Assembly: GCF_033947565.1 (NCBI RefSeq) | Contig: NZ_JARPVX010000005.1 | Coordinates: forward strand, 69,724 to 133,723 | DNA from: Lichenihabitans sp033947565 | Lineage (GTDB): Bacteria; Pseudomonadota; Alphaproteobacteria; Rhizobiales; Beijerinckiaceae | Length of the DNA stretch: 64,000 nucleotides | Reading direction: 5' to 3' | In this document: piece after piece, positions 16,954 through 25,004 of the stretch | Layout: every line of letters starts with the position of its first letter | Position numbering within the stretch: position 1 is the stretch's first letter | The notes under the pieces: model-generated | Seen by the model: only the letters and a program-made list of their open reading frames with translations | Databases searched by the model: none | Told to the model about the DNA's origin: nothing | Translations under genes and position numbers: made by a program

Positions 16954-17949
16954 TCACTGCATGGCGTCGGCGGTCGGTCCGTAGAAGTCGGACGGCTTAT
17001 ACTTGTCGATGGTGTCCTTGTTCAGCAGGACGGTCGGGATGTATTGCTCGGCCGGGATGTCCTTGCCCTCGCCCTTCATCAACGCAATGGCGTTATCGAC
17101 CGCCATGACGCCCATCTTGTAGGGGTTCTGGGCCATCGTGGCCTGGACGAGACCGGACTTGATGGCGGGGAACATCGTCGGAAAGCCGTCAATCCCGACA
17201 AAGACGAGGCCGGTTCGGCCAGCCTGCTTGGCGGCCTTGGCGGCGCCGAGGGCCATCGCGTCGCTTTCGCCGAAGAAGGCGTTCAGCTCGGGGTTTGCGG
17301 TCAGGATGTTCTGAGCCGCCTTATAGGCCTCCGTCTCGTCCCAGTTGGCGGTCTGCTCGGCCACGGCCTTCACGCCGGGCGTCTTCGCCAAAGCTTCCTT
17401 GCACCCTTGGGAGCGCTGGGTTTCCGCCGTCGAGCCGAGCACGCCGCGCAGAATGGCGATGTTGCCCTTGTTGCCGAACTGGCCGAACTGCCACGTGCAA
17501 AGCTCGCGCGCGGCCGCGACGCTGTCGGTCGCGATATAGGTGGCGAGCTTCCCACTGCCGTTTTCCGGCTTCTGGTCGACTGCGATCACCGGCACGTCCG
17601 CCTTGTTGGCGGCCTTGACGCCCGCCGCCGCAGCGGTTGAGTCCTGCGAGGTGAAGATCAGGGCGCCGATGTTCTGCACCAGCAGATCCTGGACCTGCTT
17701 GATCTGCTGGCTCGAATTGTTGCTGGCCGAGGCGATCCTCAGCTCATAGCCCTGCTTGGCGGCTTCATCCTTCATGCCGGCGACGGCCGCCACATAGAAC
17801 AGCGACTTCTGGTCGGCCACCGACACGCCGATCGGCATCTTGCCAGCCGCCTCGGCGGTCGGCACGACGCCCGTCGCGGCCACGACCGCTCCCAACCCCA
17901 CAGCGCCGAGCCAACGCCGCGACGCAAGACCTGATCCCATGTTCAGCAT
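16954..17949 (-). CDS. periplasmic sugar-binding protein, RbsB/CUT2 family
   Basis: A 331-residue type I periplasmic binding protein. The leader has RRW at residues 11-13, a hydrophobic core and a probable cleavage at PTAEA-AGK near residue 35. The mature part starts IGVSVADQKSLFYVAAVAGM. It shows QVQDLLVQNIGALIF, VIAVDQKPE and FVGIDGFPTM, landmarks of ribose/galactose-type binding proteins. It delivers a pentose, hexose or polyol to the adjacent permease. The gene lies 92 bp after the aldolase gene and is followed by a stem-loop. Being downstream of the catabolic genes rather than first is a little unusual. Confidence 0.94.
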   Translation of the reverse strand: MLNMGSGLASRRWLGAVGLGAVVAATGVVPTAEAAGKMPIGVSVADQKSLFYVAAVAGMKDEAAKQGYELRIASASNNSSQQIKQVQDLLVQNIGALIFTSQDSTAAAAGVKAANKADVPVIAVDQKPENGSGKLATYIATDSVAAARELCTWQFGQFGNKGNIAILRGVLGSTAETQRSQGCKEALAKTPGVKAVAEQTANWDETEAYKAAQNILTANPELNAFFGESDAMALGAAKAAKQAGRTGLVFVGIDGFPTMFPAIKSGLVQATMAQNPYKMGVMAVDNAIALMKGEGKDIPAEQYIPTVLLNKDTIDKYKPSDFYGPTADAMQ

Positions 17950-18041
17950 ACCAAGATCCTCCCTGAAATATTGGAGCGCCGGGTTCGAGCCCGGACGTCA
18001 CGTCTTGTTTGCGCGCACCGCCCGCGGCGGCGCATCGCGGT

Positions 18042-18887
18042 TCAGTTGACGGTGCCGGCGCAGCCGTAGATGCGCATCTTCTCGACAGTCGCCGGGATCA
18101 TGCGCTTGCGCCCTTCCGTCATGGCCTCCTCGAGCTGCCTGTCGCCCTGCGCCCACACGGATTCAAAGCCGGCCCGGAAGGCGTGCCGAAGGTCGGTGTC
18201 GGCGTTGAACTTGCAAACGCCGGCGGCGCGGGCGTCCAGCACTTCCCGGTCGGTGAGGCCGGACGCGCCGTGCAGCACGAGCGGGATGCCGACCGCAGCC
18301 TTGATCTCCCGGGTGCGCTCGATGGAGATCGGCTCCTGCGGCCGGCCGGGCACGACGCCGTGCACGATGCCGACCGAGATCGCCAGCGTGTCGATGCCGG
18401 TTTCGGCCACGAAGCGGCGGGCTTCCTCGACGTCGGTGTAATAATCGGCCCAGTTCACGCTCTCGTCGGCATCGGGGATCTTGCCGAGCTCGGCCTCGAC
18501 CGGCACCCCGAAGGCATGGCAGATCTCGACCACCTTGCGGGTGGTGCGGATGTTCTCGTCGAGCGGCAGGTGGGCGCCATCATACATGATGGAGTTGAAC
18601 CCGAGCCGCAGCGCTTCCATCACTTCGTCCCAGCTGCCGTGGTCGAGGTGGATCACCACATCGGCGTCAGAACGCTCGGCGATGCGCCGCGTCAGCTCGT
18701 AGGCGCGGGTCACACCCATATGGGGGATGATAGCCCGGCCGACCTGCAGGATCACCGGCGCCTTGGCGACTTCGGCGGCCATCACCAGAGCCTCGCAGGT
18801 CTCGTCGTTGTGCATGTTGAAGGCGCCGATCGCATAGCCGCCCTGGCGCGCCTTCTCGATCACGGTGCGGGGGTCAACGAGTCTCAT
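18042..18887 (-). CDS. class II ketose-bisphosphate aldolase (GatY/KbaY/FbaA-like)
   Basis: A 281-residue zinc-dependent class II aldolase, the size of tagatose-/fructose-bisphosphate aldolases of the GatY/KbaY group. HLDHG at 80-84 supplies the catalytic Asp82 and zinc ligand His83. VEAELGKI near 130, IVHGVVPG near 179 and VLHGASGL near 208 supply the remaining metal and phosphate contacts. It cleaves a ketose (bis)phosphate to DHAP plus an aldehyde. The adjacent glycerol-3-phosphate dehydrogenase also makes DHAP, so both genes converge on that triose. It starts 30 bp downstream of the GlpD stop and belongs to the SorC-linked operon. The exact sugar cannot be assigned. Confidence 0.92.
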   Translation of the reverse strand: MRLVDPRTVIEKARQGGYAIGAFNMHNDETCEALVMAAEVAKAPVILQVGRAIIPHMGVTRAYELTRRIAERSDADVVIHLDHGSWDEVMEALRLGFNSIMYDGAHLPLDENIRTTRKVVEICHAFGVPVEAELGKIPDADESVNWADYYTDVEEARRFVAETGIDTLAISVGIVHGVVPGRPQEPISIERTREIKAAVGIPLVLHGASGLTDREVLDARAAGVCKFNADTDLRHAFRAGFESVWAQGDRQLEEAMTEGRKRMIPATVEKMRIYGCAGTVN

Positions 18888-18917
18888 CGGCAGTCCTCAT
18901 GGGTTTAGGTGGGCCTG

Positions 18918-20609
18918 TCAGGCGGCGTCGGCGGGCCGGGGATGCCTCGCGTCGCCCGGCGCCTCGCCGGGTTTGGCGAAGCGCTCGACATAGCGTCGGT
19001 ATTCGGCGACCTCGCGGTCGCGGCGCGCCTGATCCCAGCCGGCGCGCGGCGCCAGGATGTCGGCGGCACGGTCCGCCACATCGGCCCCGCTGCCGGCCCG
19101 ATGGCCGATCATGGTGCGACGCAGCAGCACGTCGGTCAGGGTCCGGGCAAATTCGGTGTCGTAGGTGAAAGCGAGTTCGGCCCCGATGGTGTCGACCTCC
19201 TGGCCCAGCGGCTCCAGTAGCGCGGGCTCGTGGCGCCCGAGCGCGATCACGTCGCCGGCCCTCGATCCGTAGACGCCGACAAGCCGATGCACGGCCGTCT
19301 CGGGCAAGCCGCTGGTCCGCTGAAGATCGGCCTCGAAGCCGGCCCAGTCCTGCACGTGAGCGCCGGGGAACAGCAGCTGCGTCGTCAGGCAGCGCCGAGG
19401 CTTCAATCCCAGTTGCTTGAACGCGATATCGACGGTTTCTTCGGCGAGGCTGCGATAGGTCGTGAGCTTGCCGCCGATGATCGACAACAGCCCGCGATGC
19501 TGGGGCGCGTGGTCCTTGATGACGTGCGAGCGCGACACGTTCCATTCCGATTTGTCGGGCACGAAGGGCAGGGGGCGCACGCCGCTGTAGGTGTAGAGGA
19601 TGTCGGCGTCCCGCAGGTTCGCGCCCGGCACGAGCCGGTTCACTTCGCCCAGCAGATAGCTGACCTCGCCGGCATCGGCCCGTGCCGTGTCCGGGTCGCC
19701 TTCGAAGCGCTGGTCGGTGGTGCCGATCAGGATCTGTTCGCCCCAGGGGATGACGAGCACCAGCCGACCGTCCTTGTGGGATTCGTAATAGACGACGTCC
19801 TTCGGCGCGCCCGGGAAGGGACGCACCACGAGATGGCTGCCCTTGGTGCCGCCGATGAAGCGCTGCGTGATGCGCTTGTCGCTCGCCAACACGGCATCCA
19901 CCCAGGGGCCGGCCGCGTTGATGACCATGCGGCCGCCGAGCGCATGGCGCTTGCCCGTGATGCGGTCGGTGAAGCGGATGCCGCGCACGGCCTCGCCGTC
20001 CGAGATCAGCCCGTCCACCTCGGCATAGGTGTAGACCTTGCAGCCATCCGCGTGAGCCGCCAGCACGACCTCGACGCACAACCGTTCCGACCAGACCACC
20101 TGGCCGTCGTAGAAGATGGCCGCGCCCTGCAATCCGTCCTGATTGATGCCGGGGCTGCGGGAAATCGTGTCCTGCCGCGACAACACCTTGTGGGTCGAGA
20201 CCGACTTGTCGAATGACAGAACGTCATAGGCCATCATGGCGGCCCGGATGGACCATTGCGACCGCTTGTTGTGGCGGTAGAAGGGCATCATCAGCGACAC
20301 GGGTTTGACGAGGTGCGGCGCCAGCTGGAACAGCCGTTCCCGCTCGCGCAGCGACTCGCGCACCAGCTTGATATCGCCCTGTTCGAGGTAGCGCAGGCCG
20401 CCGTGCACCAGCCGCCCCGAATAATTCGAGGTGCCGCTGCCGATGTCCTCGCGCTCGACCAGCGCCACCCGCAGGCCACGAGCCGCGGCGTCGCGCGCGA
20501 TGCCGGCCCCATTGATGCCGGCGCCTACCACGATGAGGTCGAACAGATCGGTCGGCGCCGACGCGTCGGGGGCCGCTTCGCCCACGGATGGTTCGGTTGT
20601 GCTCGGCAT
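18918..20609 (-). CDS. glpD: FAD-dependent glycerol-3-phosphate dehydrogenase
   Basis: A 563-residue GlpD-type flavoprotein that oxidises sn-glycerol-3-phosphate to DHAP at the membrane and passes electrons to quinone. The N-terminal dinucleotide fold reads IVVGAGINGAGIARDAA near residues 26-42. The diagnostic SGRLVHGGLRYLE follows near 66, and a C-terminal domain with HRLVGVYGSRAGDVI follows. The length is slightly greater than the E. coli enzyme (501) because of an extra N-terminal tail of about 20 residues and a C-terminal extension. Placement next to a class II aldolase and an FGGY kinase gene suggests glycerol- or polyol-derived phosphate as one product of the pathway. Confidence 0.93.
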   Translation of the reverse strand: MPSTTEPSVGEAAPDASAPTDLFDLIVVGAGINGAGIARDAAARGLRVALVEREDIGSGTSNYSGRLVHGGLRYLEQGDIKLVRESLRERERLFQLAPHLVKPVSLMMPFYRHNKRSQWSIRAAMMAYDVLSFDKSVSTHKVLSRQDTISRSPGINQDGLQGAAIFYDGQVVWSERLCVEVVLAAHADGCKVYTYAEVDGLISDGEAVRGIRFTDRITGKRHALGGRMVINAAGPWVDAVLASDKRITQRFIGGTKGSHLVVRPFPGAPKDVVYYESHKDGRLVLVIPWGEQILIGTTDQRFEGDPDTARADAGEVSYLLGEVNRLVPGANLRDADILYTYSGVRPLPFVPDKSEWNVSRSHVIKDHAPQHRGLLSIIGGKLTTYRSLAEETVDIAFKQLGLKPRRCLTTQLLFPGAHVQDWAGFEADLQRTSGLPETAVHRLVGVYGSRAGDVIALGRHEPALLEPLGQEVDTIGAELAFTYDTEFARTLTDVLLRRTMIGHRAGSGADVADRAADILAPRAGWDQARRDREVAEYRRYVERFAKPGEAPGDARHPRPADAA

Positions 20610-20690
20610 GGCGGCGGTTCCCGCGTTCGAGGCTGGGGCGGAGCGGCCCGGCTCAGGCCGAGACGCTGATCAAAGGCTGACGGACAGGCG

Positions 20691-20936
20691 TCAGTCGTCG
20701 GGTGTCTCGATGATGGCGATCACGGTGCGCACCTTGGCACGCTCGTTCTCGGCCACCTTGATCTCGGTCAGCACGCCATCGGCGGGCGCTTCGAGCTCCT
20801 GGGCGGCCTTTTCGGTCTCGATCTCGGCCAGGAACTCTCCCTCCGCGACCGTGTCGCCGACCTTCTTGTTCCATTGGACGATGAGCCCTTCGCTCATCCC
20901 CATGCCCCATTGCGGCAACAGAACTTCAACCTTCAT
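20691..20936 (-). CDS. free-standing lipoyl domain protein (minimal E2-like carrier)
   Basis: An 81-residue protein consisting only of a lipoyl/biotinyl domain. The swinging-arm lysine is Lys43 in IETEKAAQELEAPADG, and the protein opens with the usual VLLPQWGMGMSEGLI. There is no subunit-binding domain and no acyltransferase catalytic domain, so it is not a complete E2. The start ATG overlaps the stop of the E1-beta gene by 4 bp, so it is translationally coupled to the E1 subunits. It is expected to accept an acyl or hydroxyacyl group from the thiamine-diphosphate E1 on its lipoamide. Which enzyme then releases the group is not encoded here. Glu-Lys-Ala around the lysine favours lipoyl over biotin. 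Confidence 0.9.
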   Translation of the reverse strand: MKVEVLLPQWGMGMSEGLIVQWNKKVGDTVAEGEFLAEIETEKAAQELEAPADGVLTEIKVAENERAKVRTVIAIIETPDD

Positions 20937-21976
20937 GGCACGGCTCCCTTGGCAGGATCGTCGGCGCTGAACGGCTTGTTCGAGCAGACGCGGGTGATGG
21001 CGGCCGCGATCTTGTCGGCCGTCGGATAGAGTTCCGCCTCGAGCACCGGGCTGAACGGTATCTGCATGTCGGGCGCCGTGACGCGCAGCACGGGAGCCCG
21101 CAGCGCCTCAAAGGCCTGTTCGACCACGATGGCGGCGATCTCGGCCGCGGCGCCGCAGGTGCGGTGCGCCGGCTCGGTGATGATGAGCCGGCCGGTGCGG
21201 CGGACCGAATCCAGGATCGTCTTGGTGTCGAGTGGCACAAGGGTCCGGGGATCGATCACTTCGGCCGAGATGCCGCGGGTGGAAGCCACCTGTTCGGCGG
21301 CCGCGAGTGCCAGCGGCACGCAGCCCGAGATCGCCACGACGGTGACGTCCTCGCCTTCGCGCCGCACGCGCGCCACCCCGAACGGGATGCGATATTCGTT
21401 CTCGTCTACCTCTTCCTTGAGGCCCCAAAGCGGAACCGCTTCGAAGATCAGCACGGGATCATTGCTGTCGACCGCCGTGCGCAACAGGCCCTTGGCATCG
21501 CTGGCCGAGGCCGGCACCACCACTTTCAGGCCCGGCACGTTCATGAACATCGGGTAGGGGCGGTCGGAATGGTGCGCGGCCGTGTTGAGCCCGTAGAACA
21601 TCGCCGACCGGAACACGACCGGGATCGAGCTCTGGCCGCCGAACATGTAGCGGTTCTTGGCCGCCTGGTTCACGAACTGGTCCATCGCCATGTAGAGGAA
21701 GTTCGAATAGCTGAGGTCCACGATAGGCCGCAGCCCCGTCATGGCGGCGCCGATCGCGGTGCCGACCATCGCTTCCTCGGCGATGGGCGTGTTGCGGATG
21801 CGCGAACGGCCGAACTCCTGCACGAAGTCGCCCTGTTCGGCGCGCGTCTTGCTGCCGCCCGTGGTGCCGTAAACGTTGGCCTCGACATCCTCGCCAAAGA
21901 TGATGACGCGCTTGTCGGCCGCCATCGCTTCGCGCTGCGCCGCCCCGATGGCCGCGATATAGGTCATCATGCTCAC
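20933..21976 (-). CDS. 2-oxoacid/acetoin dehydrogenase E1 beta subunit (transketolase-like)
   Basis: A 347-residue E1-beta subunit of the PdhB/AcoB/BkdB family. Landmarks are IFGEDVEANVYG near residue 30, NTPIAEEAMVGTAIGAAMTGLRPIVDLSY near 65-95 and a C-terminal transketolase domain with EVIDPRTLVPLDTKTIL. I chose the GTG at 21976 because it overlaps the E1-alpha stop as GTGA and has GGAGG seven bases upstream; an ATG at 21970 is the alternative. It forms the alpha2beta2 thiamine-diphosphate enzyme with its neighbour and transfers the product to a lipoyl carrier. Whether it uses a 2-oxoacid or an acyloin is not readable. Confidence 0.92.
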   Translation of the reverse strand: MSMMTYIAAIGAAQREAMAADKRVIIFGEDVEANVYGTTGGSKTRAEQGDFVQEFGRSRIRNTPIAEEAMVGTAIGAAMTGLRPIVDLSYSNFLYMAMDQFVNQAAKNRYMFGGQSSIPVVFRSAMFYGLNTAAHHSDRPYPMFMNVPGLKVVVPASASDAKGLLRTAVDSNDPVLIFEAVPLWGLKEEVDENEYRIPFGVARVRREGEDVTVVAISGCVPLALAAAEQVASTRGISAEVIDPRTLVPLDTKTILDSVRRTGRLIITEPAHRTCGAAAEIAAIVVEQAFEALRAPVLRVTAPDMQIPFSPVLEAELYPTADKIAAAITRVCSNKPFSADDPAKGAVP

Positions 21977-22965
21977 TGGGCGCCCTCCATCTCGTAGGGG
22001 TCGGTGTAGAGGTGCTCGAAGGCGGACTTGACCTCGGGGTAGGGGCTGGCGTTCGAGAACTTGACCGCCTCGTCGATCTCCTTGGCGATCTCGGCCTCCA
22101 TGGCCACCATCGCGGCTTCGTCGGCGACGCCCCGGTCGATCAGCTCCTGGCGGAACAGCTTGAGCGGATCGCGCGACACCCAATGCTGCTTCTCGGCGGC
22201 GTCGCGATAATCCACCGTGAGGCGCAAGCCTTCCGCATGTTCGCGGTAGCGGTAGGTCATCACCTCGACCAGCGACGGACCTTCGCCGGCCCGGGCGCGC
22301 TCGACCGCAGTGCAGGCCGCCTCGTAAACCTTCAACACATCCTGTCCGTCTTCGACCAGCACGCCCGGAATCCCGTAGCCCTTGGCCCGGTCGGAGATCT
22401 TGCCGCTCGTCACGGTGCGGGACGGCGTCGACAGCGCATAATGGTTGTTTTCGCACAAGAATACGACCGGCAGCTTCCAGGCGGCCGCAAGATTGATCGA
22501 CTCGTAGAGCACGCCCTGATTGGCGGCCCCATCGCCGAAAAACGACATCGACACCCGATCCTCGCCCAGTACCTGGGCCGACAAAGCGGCGCCCACGGCG
22601 ATCGGGATCGACGACCCCGTGACGCCGGATTCGCCAAGGCTGCCGACCGCGTAATCGGCAAGGTGCATCGAGCCGCCCTTGCCTTTGCAGACGCCGCCGG
22701 CCTTGCCGACGAGCTCCGCCATCAAGGGCCCCAGCGCCGAACCCTTGCCGATCGGATGGCCATGGCTGCGATGGTTGCCGGCGAGCTTGTCCTTCTCCCG
22801 CAAAGCCATGCAGGCGCCCACCACCTGGGCCTCCTGGCCGATGCTGGTGTGGATGGTGCCGGGGATCAGGCCACGCATCAGCATCTTGGCGGCCCGCTCG
22901 TCGAACAAGCGGATGCGCAACATGCGGCGCTGCATTTCCAACATGATGTCGGACGACGGCGTCAT
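21973..22965 (-). CDS. 2-oxoacid/acetoin dehydrogenase E1 alpha subunit (ThDP-binding)
   Basis: A 330-residue E1-alpha subunit. The thiamine-diphosphate/Mg motif is visible as FFGDGAANQGVLYESIN near residue 140, closing with LCENNHYALS near 172. HRSHGHPIGKG around residue 62 and GKGGSMH near 95 are also typical of AcoA/PdhA. Length fits acetoin dehydrogenase and pyruvate dehydrogenase alpha subunits. It is the first gene of a leftward run of E1-beta, lipoyl protein, GlpD, aldolase and sugar transporter. The upstream 134 bp carry repeats that may be control sites. The pathway context is carbohydrate, which makes an acyloin or a short-chain 2-oxo sugar acid the best guesses. Confidence 0.93.
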   Translation of the reverse strand: MTPSSDIMLEMQRRMLRIRLFDERAAKMLMRGLIPGTIHTSIGQEAQVVGACMALREKDKLAGNHRSHGHPIGKGSALGPLMAELVGKAGGVCKGKGGSMHLADYAVGSLGESGVTGSSIPIAVGAALSAQVLGEDRVSMSFFGDGAANQGVLYESINLAAAWKLPVVFLCENNHYALSTPSRTVTSGKISDRAKGYGIPGVLVEDGQDVLKVYEAACTAVERARAGEGPSLVEVMTYRYREHAEGLRLTVDYRDAAEKQHWVSRDPLKLFRQELIDRGVADEAAMVAMEAEIAKEIDEAVKFSNASPYPEVKSAFEHLYTDPYEMEGAQ

Positions 22966-22989
22966 CAGGAACCCTCCCTGGGACCGACC

Positions 22990-23032
22990 CTGCTTTGATT
23001 GAAGCAGATGATTATTGTATGGGATTTTGTAT
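22990..23032. promoter_or_regulatory. repeat-bearing leader upstream of the E1-alpha gene
   Basis: The gap between the Gfo/Idh gene (ends 23100) and E1-alpha (starts 22965) has an inverted repeat CTGCTT-N6-AAGCAG at 22990-23007. Nearby is a direct repeat TTGTAT at 23015-23020 and 23027-23032, 12 bp apart. The stretch is markedly AT-rich against its surroundings and reads as TTGATACAAAATCCC on the transcribed strand. A promoter and regulator site here is inferred from position and composition. Confidence 0.4.
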
Positions 23033-23099
23033 CAAGCGCCGAAATGGGCCGCAAGGGAAAACTAGCTTCGCGGCCCCGGCGATGTGGATTCGGCCAGCC

Positions 23100-24110
23100 T
23101 CATCCCTCGGCGGATTGCCGGATCGGCTCGAAGCGGCCGCTCTTCGCCGCTTCGCGGGCCGCCAGCGCGGTGGCAAGGGATTTCAGCCCGTCCTCGCCGG
23201 TCACCACCGGGTGGCCTTCGCCACGGATGGCCGCATGGAAGGCCCGGCAGCCGCGGACGTAATAGTCTTCCTGGTCGAGCCGCAATTCGCGCTCACCGTC
23301 CTGGTCGCGCAGCGTCACGGTGCCGGCCGGGGCCTGGGCCATGTTGTTCAGCGCCACCAGCGATCCCGTGGTGCCGTGCACCTCGCACGAAGTGCGCTGC
23401 GCCCGCGTGGTGAAGCTGTCGTGCACCTGAGCGATGATGTTGCCCGAGAACTGGATCAAGCTCATCGCCGCATCCTCGATGCCTTCGATCGCGAGACCGC
23501 CGTTTTGGGCTACGGTCGCCACCTGCAGCGGCTCCTCGCCGAGCAGGAAGCGCAGCAGGTCGGTATCGTGCACCAGCAGGTCCAACAGGGCGCCAGCCCC
23601 GGCGCCCTTGGTGTGCAGGCGCCATCCCAGCATCTGGATCGGCAACGTGCCGGCATGCACGACGCGGGCCGACAGCGGGGTGCCGATCCGGCCGGCCGCA
23701 ATGGCATCCCGCATGGCGCGATGGGTGGCGGCGTTGCGCAGGTGGTGGTTGGTGGCCATCACGACGCCGGCCTCCCGGCAGGCCTTCACCATGGCGGCCG
23801 CGTCCTCATAGCTGGTGGCGAGCGGCTTTTCGCACAGCACGTGCTTTCCGGCCTTGGCGGCGGCCATGCACTCGGCAAAGTGGCGCTCGTTGGTGGTCGA
23901 AATGTAGACCGCGTCAACATCGCGAAGCACCTCGTCGAGATCCGTGGTCGCGTGGGGGATGCCGAATTCGGCCGCAAAGGCCGCGCCGCGTTCGGCATCG
24001 GAACTCATGACGGTGTGGATGGTGCCACCCGTCTGCCGGATCGCATTGACCATCCATTCGCGCGCGATCGTGGTCGCGCCGATCAGCGCCCAGCGGGTCG
24101 GCTCTGCCAT
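23100..24110 (-). CDS. Gfo/Idh/MocA-family NAD(P)-dependent oxidoreductase
   Basis: A 336-residue sugar/cyclitol-type dehydrogenase. The N-terminal Rossmann fold reads WALIGATTIAREWM, a variant of the usual GxGxxA loop with Ala-Thr replacing the second Gly. The family hallmark CEKPLA is present near residue 93, with NHHLRNAATHRAMRDAI near 121 and LDLLVHDTDLLRFLLGE near 177 (the His-Asp pair commonly used in catalysis). It would oxidise a hydroxyl of a sugar, sugar acid or inositol. It closes the operon containing the second CUT2 transporter, an SDR and a BKACE enzyme. Confidence 0.92.
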   Translation of the reverse strand: MAEPTRWALIGATTIAREWMVNAIRQTGGTIHTVMSSDAERGAAFAAEFGIPHATTDLDEVLRDVDAVYISTTNERHFAECMAAAKAGKHVLCEKPLATSYEDAAAMVKACREAGVVMATNHHLRNAATHRAMRDAIAAGRIGTPLSARVVHAGTLPIQMLGWRLHTKGAGAGALLDLLVHDTDLLRFLLGEEPLQVATVAQNGGLAIEGIEDAAMSLIQFSGNIIAQVHDSFTTRAQRTSCEVHGTTGSLVALNNMAQAPAGTVTLRDQDGERELRLDQEDYYVRGCRAFHAAIRGEGHPVVTGEDGLKSLATALAAREAAKSGRFEPIRQSAEG

Positions 24111-24227
24111 TGGTGTTCTCCCCTTCGAAGGTGGTCCTGCCTGTGTCGGCAGGTTGATGTTCCGTGCAGGTGCGGCCCTGCCGGGCCGAAGCGCGGAGGC
24201 CGCCGGACCTGCAGACGCATGACGCCT

Positions 24228-24965
24228 CTAGCGAATGGTGTTGCCGCCATCGAGCATCAGGTTGGCGCCGTTGACCATCGCGGCCGCGTCGCTCGCGAGG
24301 TAGAGCACCGCTTCGGCAACTTCTTCCGGCTGGGCGAAACGGCGCGTCGGGATCTCGGCGCGGGCCCGCTCGCCTTTCTCGCCCGCCCAGACGGCCTTGC
24401 CGAGTTCGGTTTCGACCACGGTGGGGGAGACGCAATTGGCCGTAATGCCGTGCGGCCCCCATTCGATAGCGAGGCAGTTGGTCAAGCCGAGCAAGCCGGC
24501 CTTGCTGGCCGAATAAGACGCATGGTGCTCAATGCCGATCACCGCCGCCTGGGACGACACGGTGATGATCCGCCCCCATTTCTGGCGCAGCATCAAGGGG
24601 GCCACGGCGCGGGCGCACAAGAACGGCGCCCGCAGGTTGATCCGCATCGTCAGGTCCCATTCGGCCGTGGGAATCGACTCGGCGGGCGTGATGATCGCGA
24701 TGCCGGCGTTGTTGACCAGGATGTGGACGGTCGTGAGATCGGCGCCGATCCGCGCGAAGGTCGCCTCGATGGCCGCCTCGTCACCGAGATCCGTCACATA
24801 GCCTCGGTGGTCCGGCCCGAAGCGGGCCGCCACCGCCAGCACGGTATCGCTCCGGTCGATCAGCGCCAGACGGCCGCCTTCGCGGGCGAAGGTTTCCGCA
24901 AGCGCCAAGCCGATCCCGGCCGCGGCGCCCGTGATGACGGCGATCTTGCCGTTGAGCTTCTGCAT
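24228..24965 (-). CDS. short-chain dehydrogenase/reductase
   Basis: A 245-residue classical SDR. The coenzyme loop is TGAAAGIG starting at Thr12, the structural NNAG is at 85-88, and the catalytic set is Ser138, Tyr151 and Lys155 (YSASK). An acidic residue after the second strand (ALIDRSD) indicates NAD preference. It is typical of sugar alcohol or sugar acid dehydrogenases and resembles GolD/YgcW-type polyol enzymes only in a general way. It lies between the BKACE gene (39 bp away) and the Gfo/Idh gene. The pair of dehydrogenases could generate the beta-keto group that BKACE needs. Confidence 0.93.
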   Translation of the reverse strand: MQKLNGKIAVITGAAAGIGLALAETFAREGGRLALIDRSDTVLAVAARFGPDHRGYVTDLGDEAAIEATFARIGADLTTVHILVNNAGIAIITPAESIPTAEWDLTMRINLRAPFLCARAVAPLMLRQKWGRIITVSSQAAVIGIEHHASYSASKAGLLGLTNCLAIEWGPHGITANCVSPTVVETELGKAVWAGEKGERARAEIPTRRFAQPEEVAEAVLYLASDAAAMVNGANLMLDGGNTIR

Positions 24966-25004
24966 GGGCGTGTTCCTCGGCGCACCGGCAACCGGCGGGC
25001 AGGT

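Noticed and set aside
17979..17994. CCGGGTTCGAGCCCGG, resembling a tRNA T-arm
   Set aside because: No acceptor, anticodon or D-arm sequence fits around it. It is a short hairpin between the aldolase and binding-protein genes.
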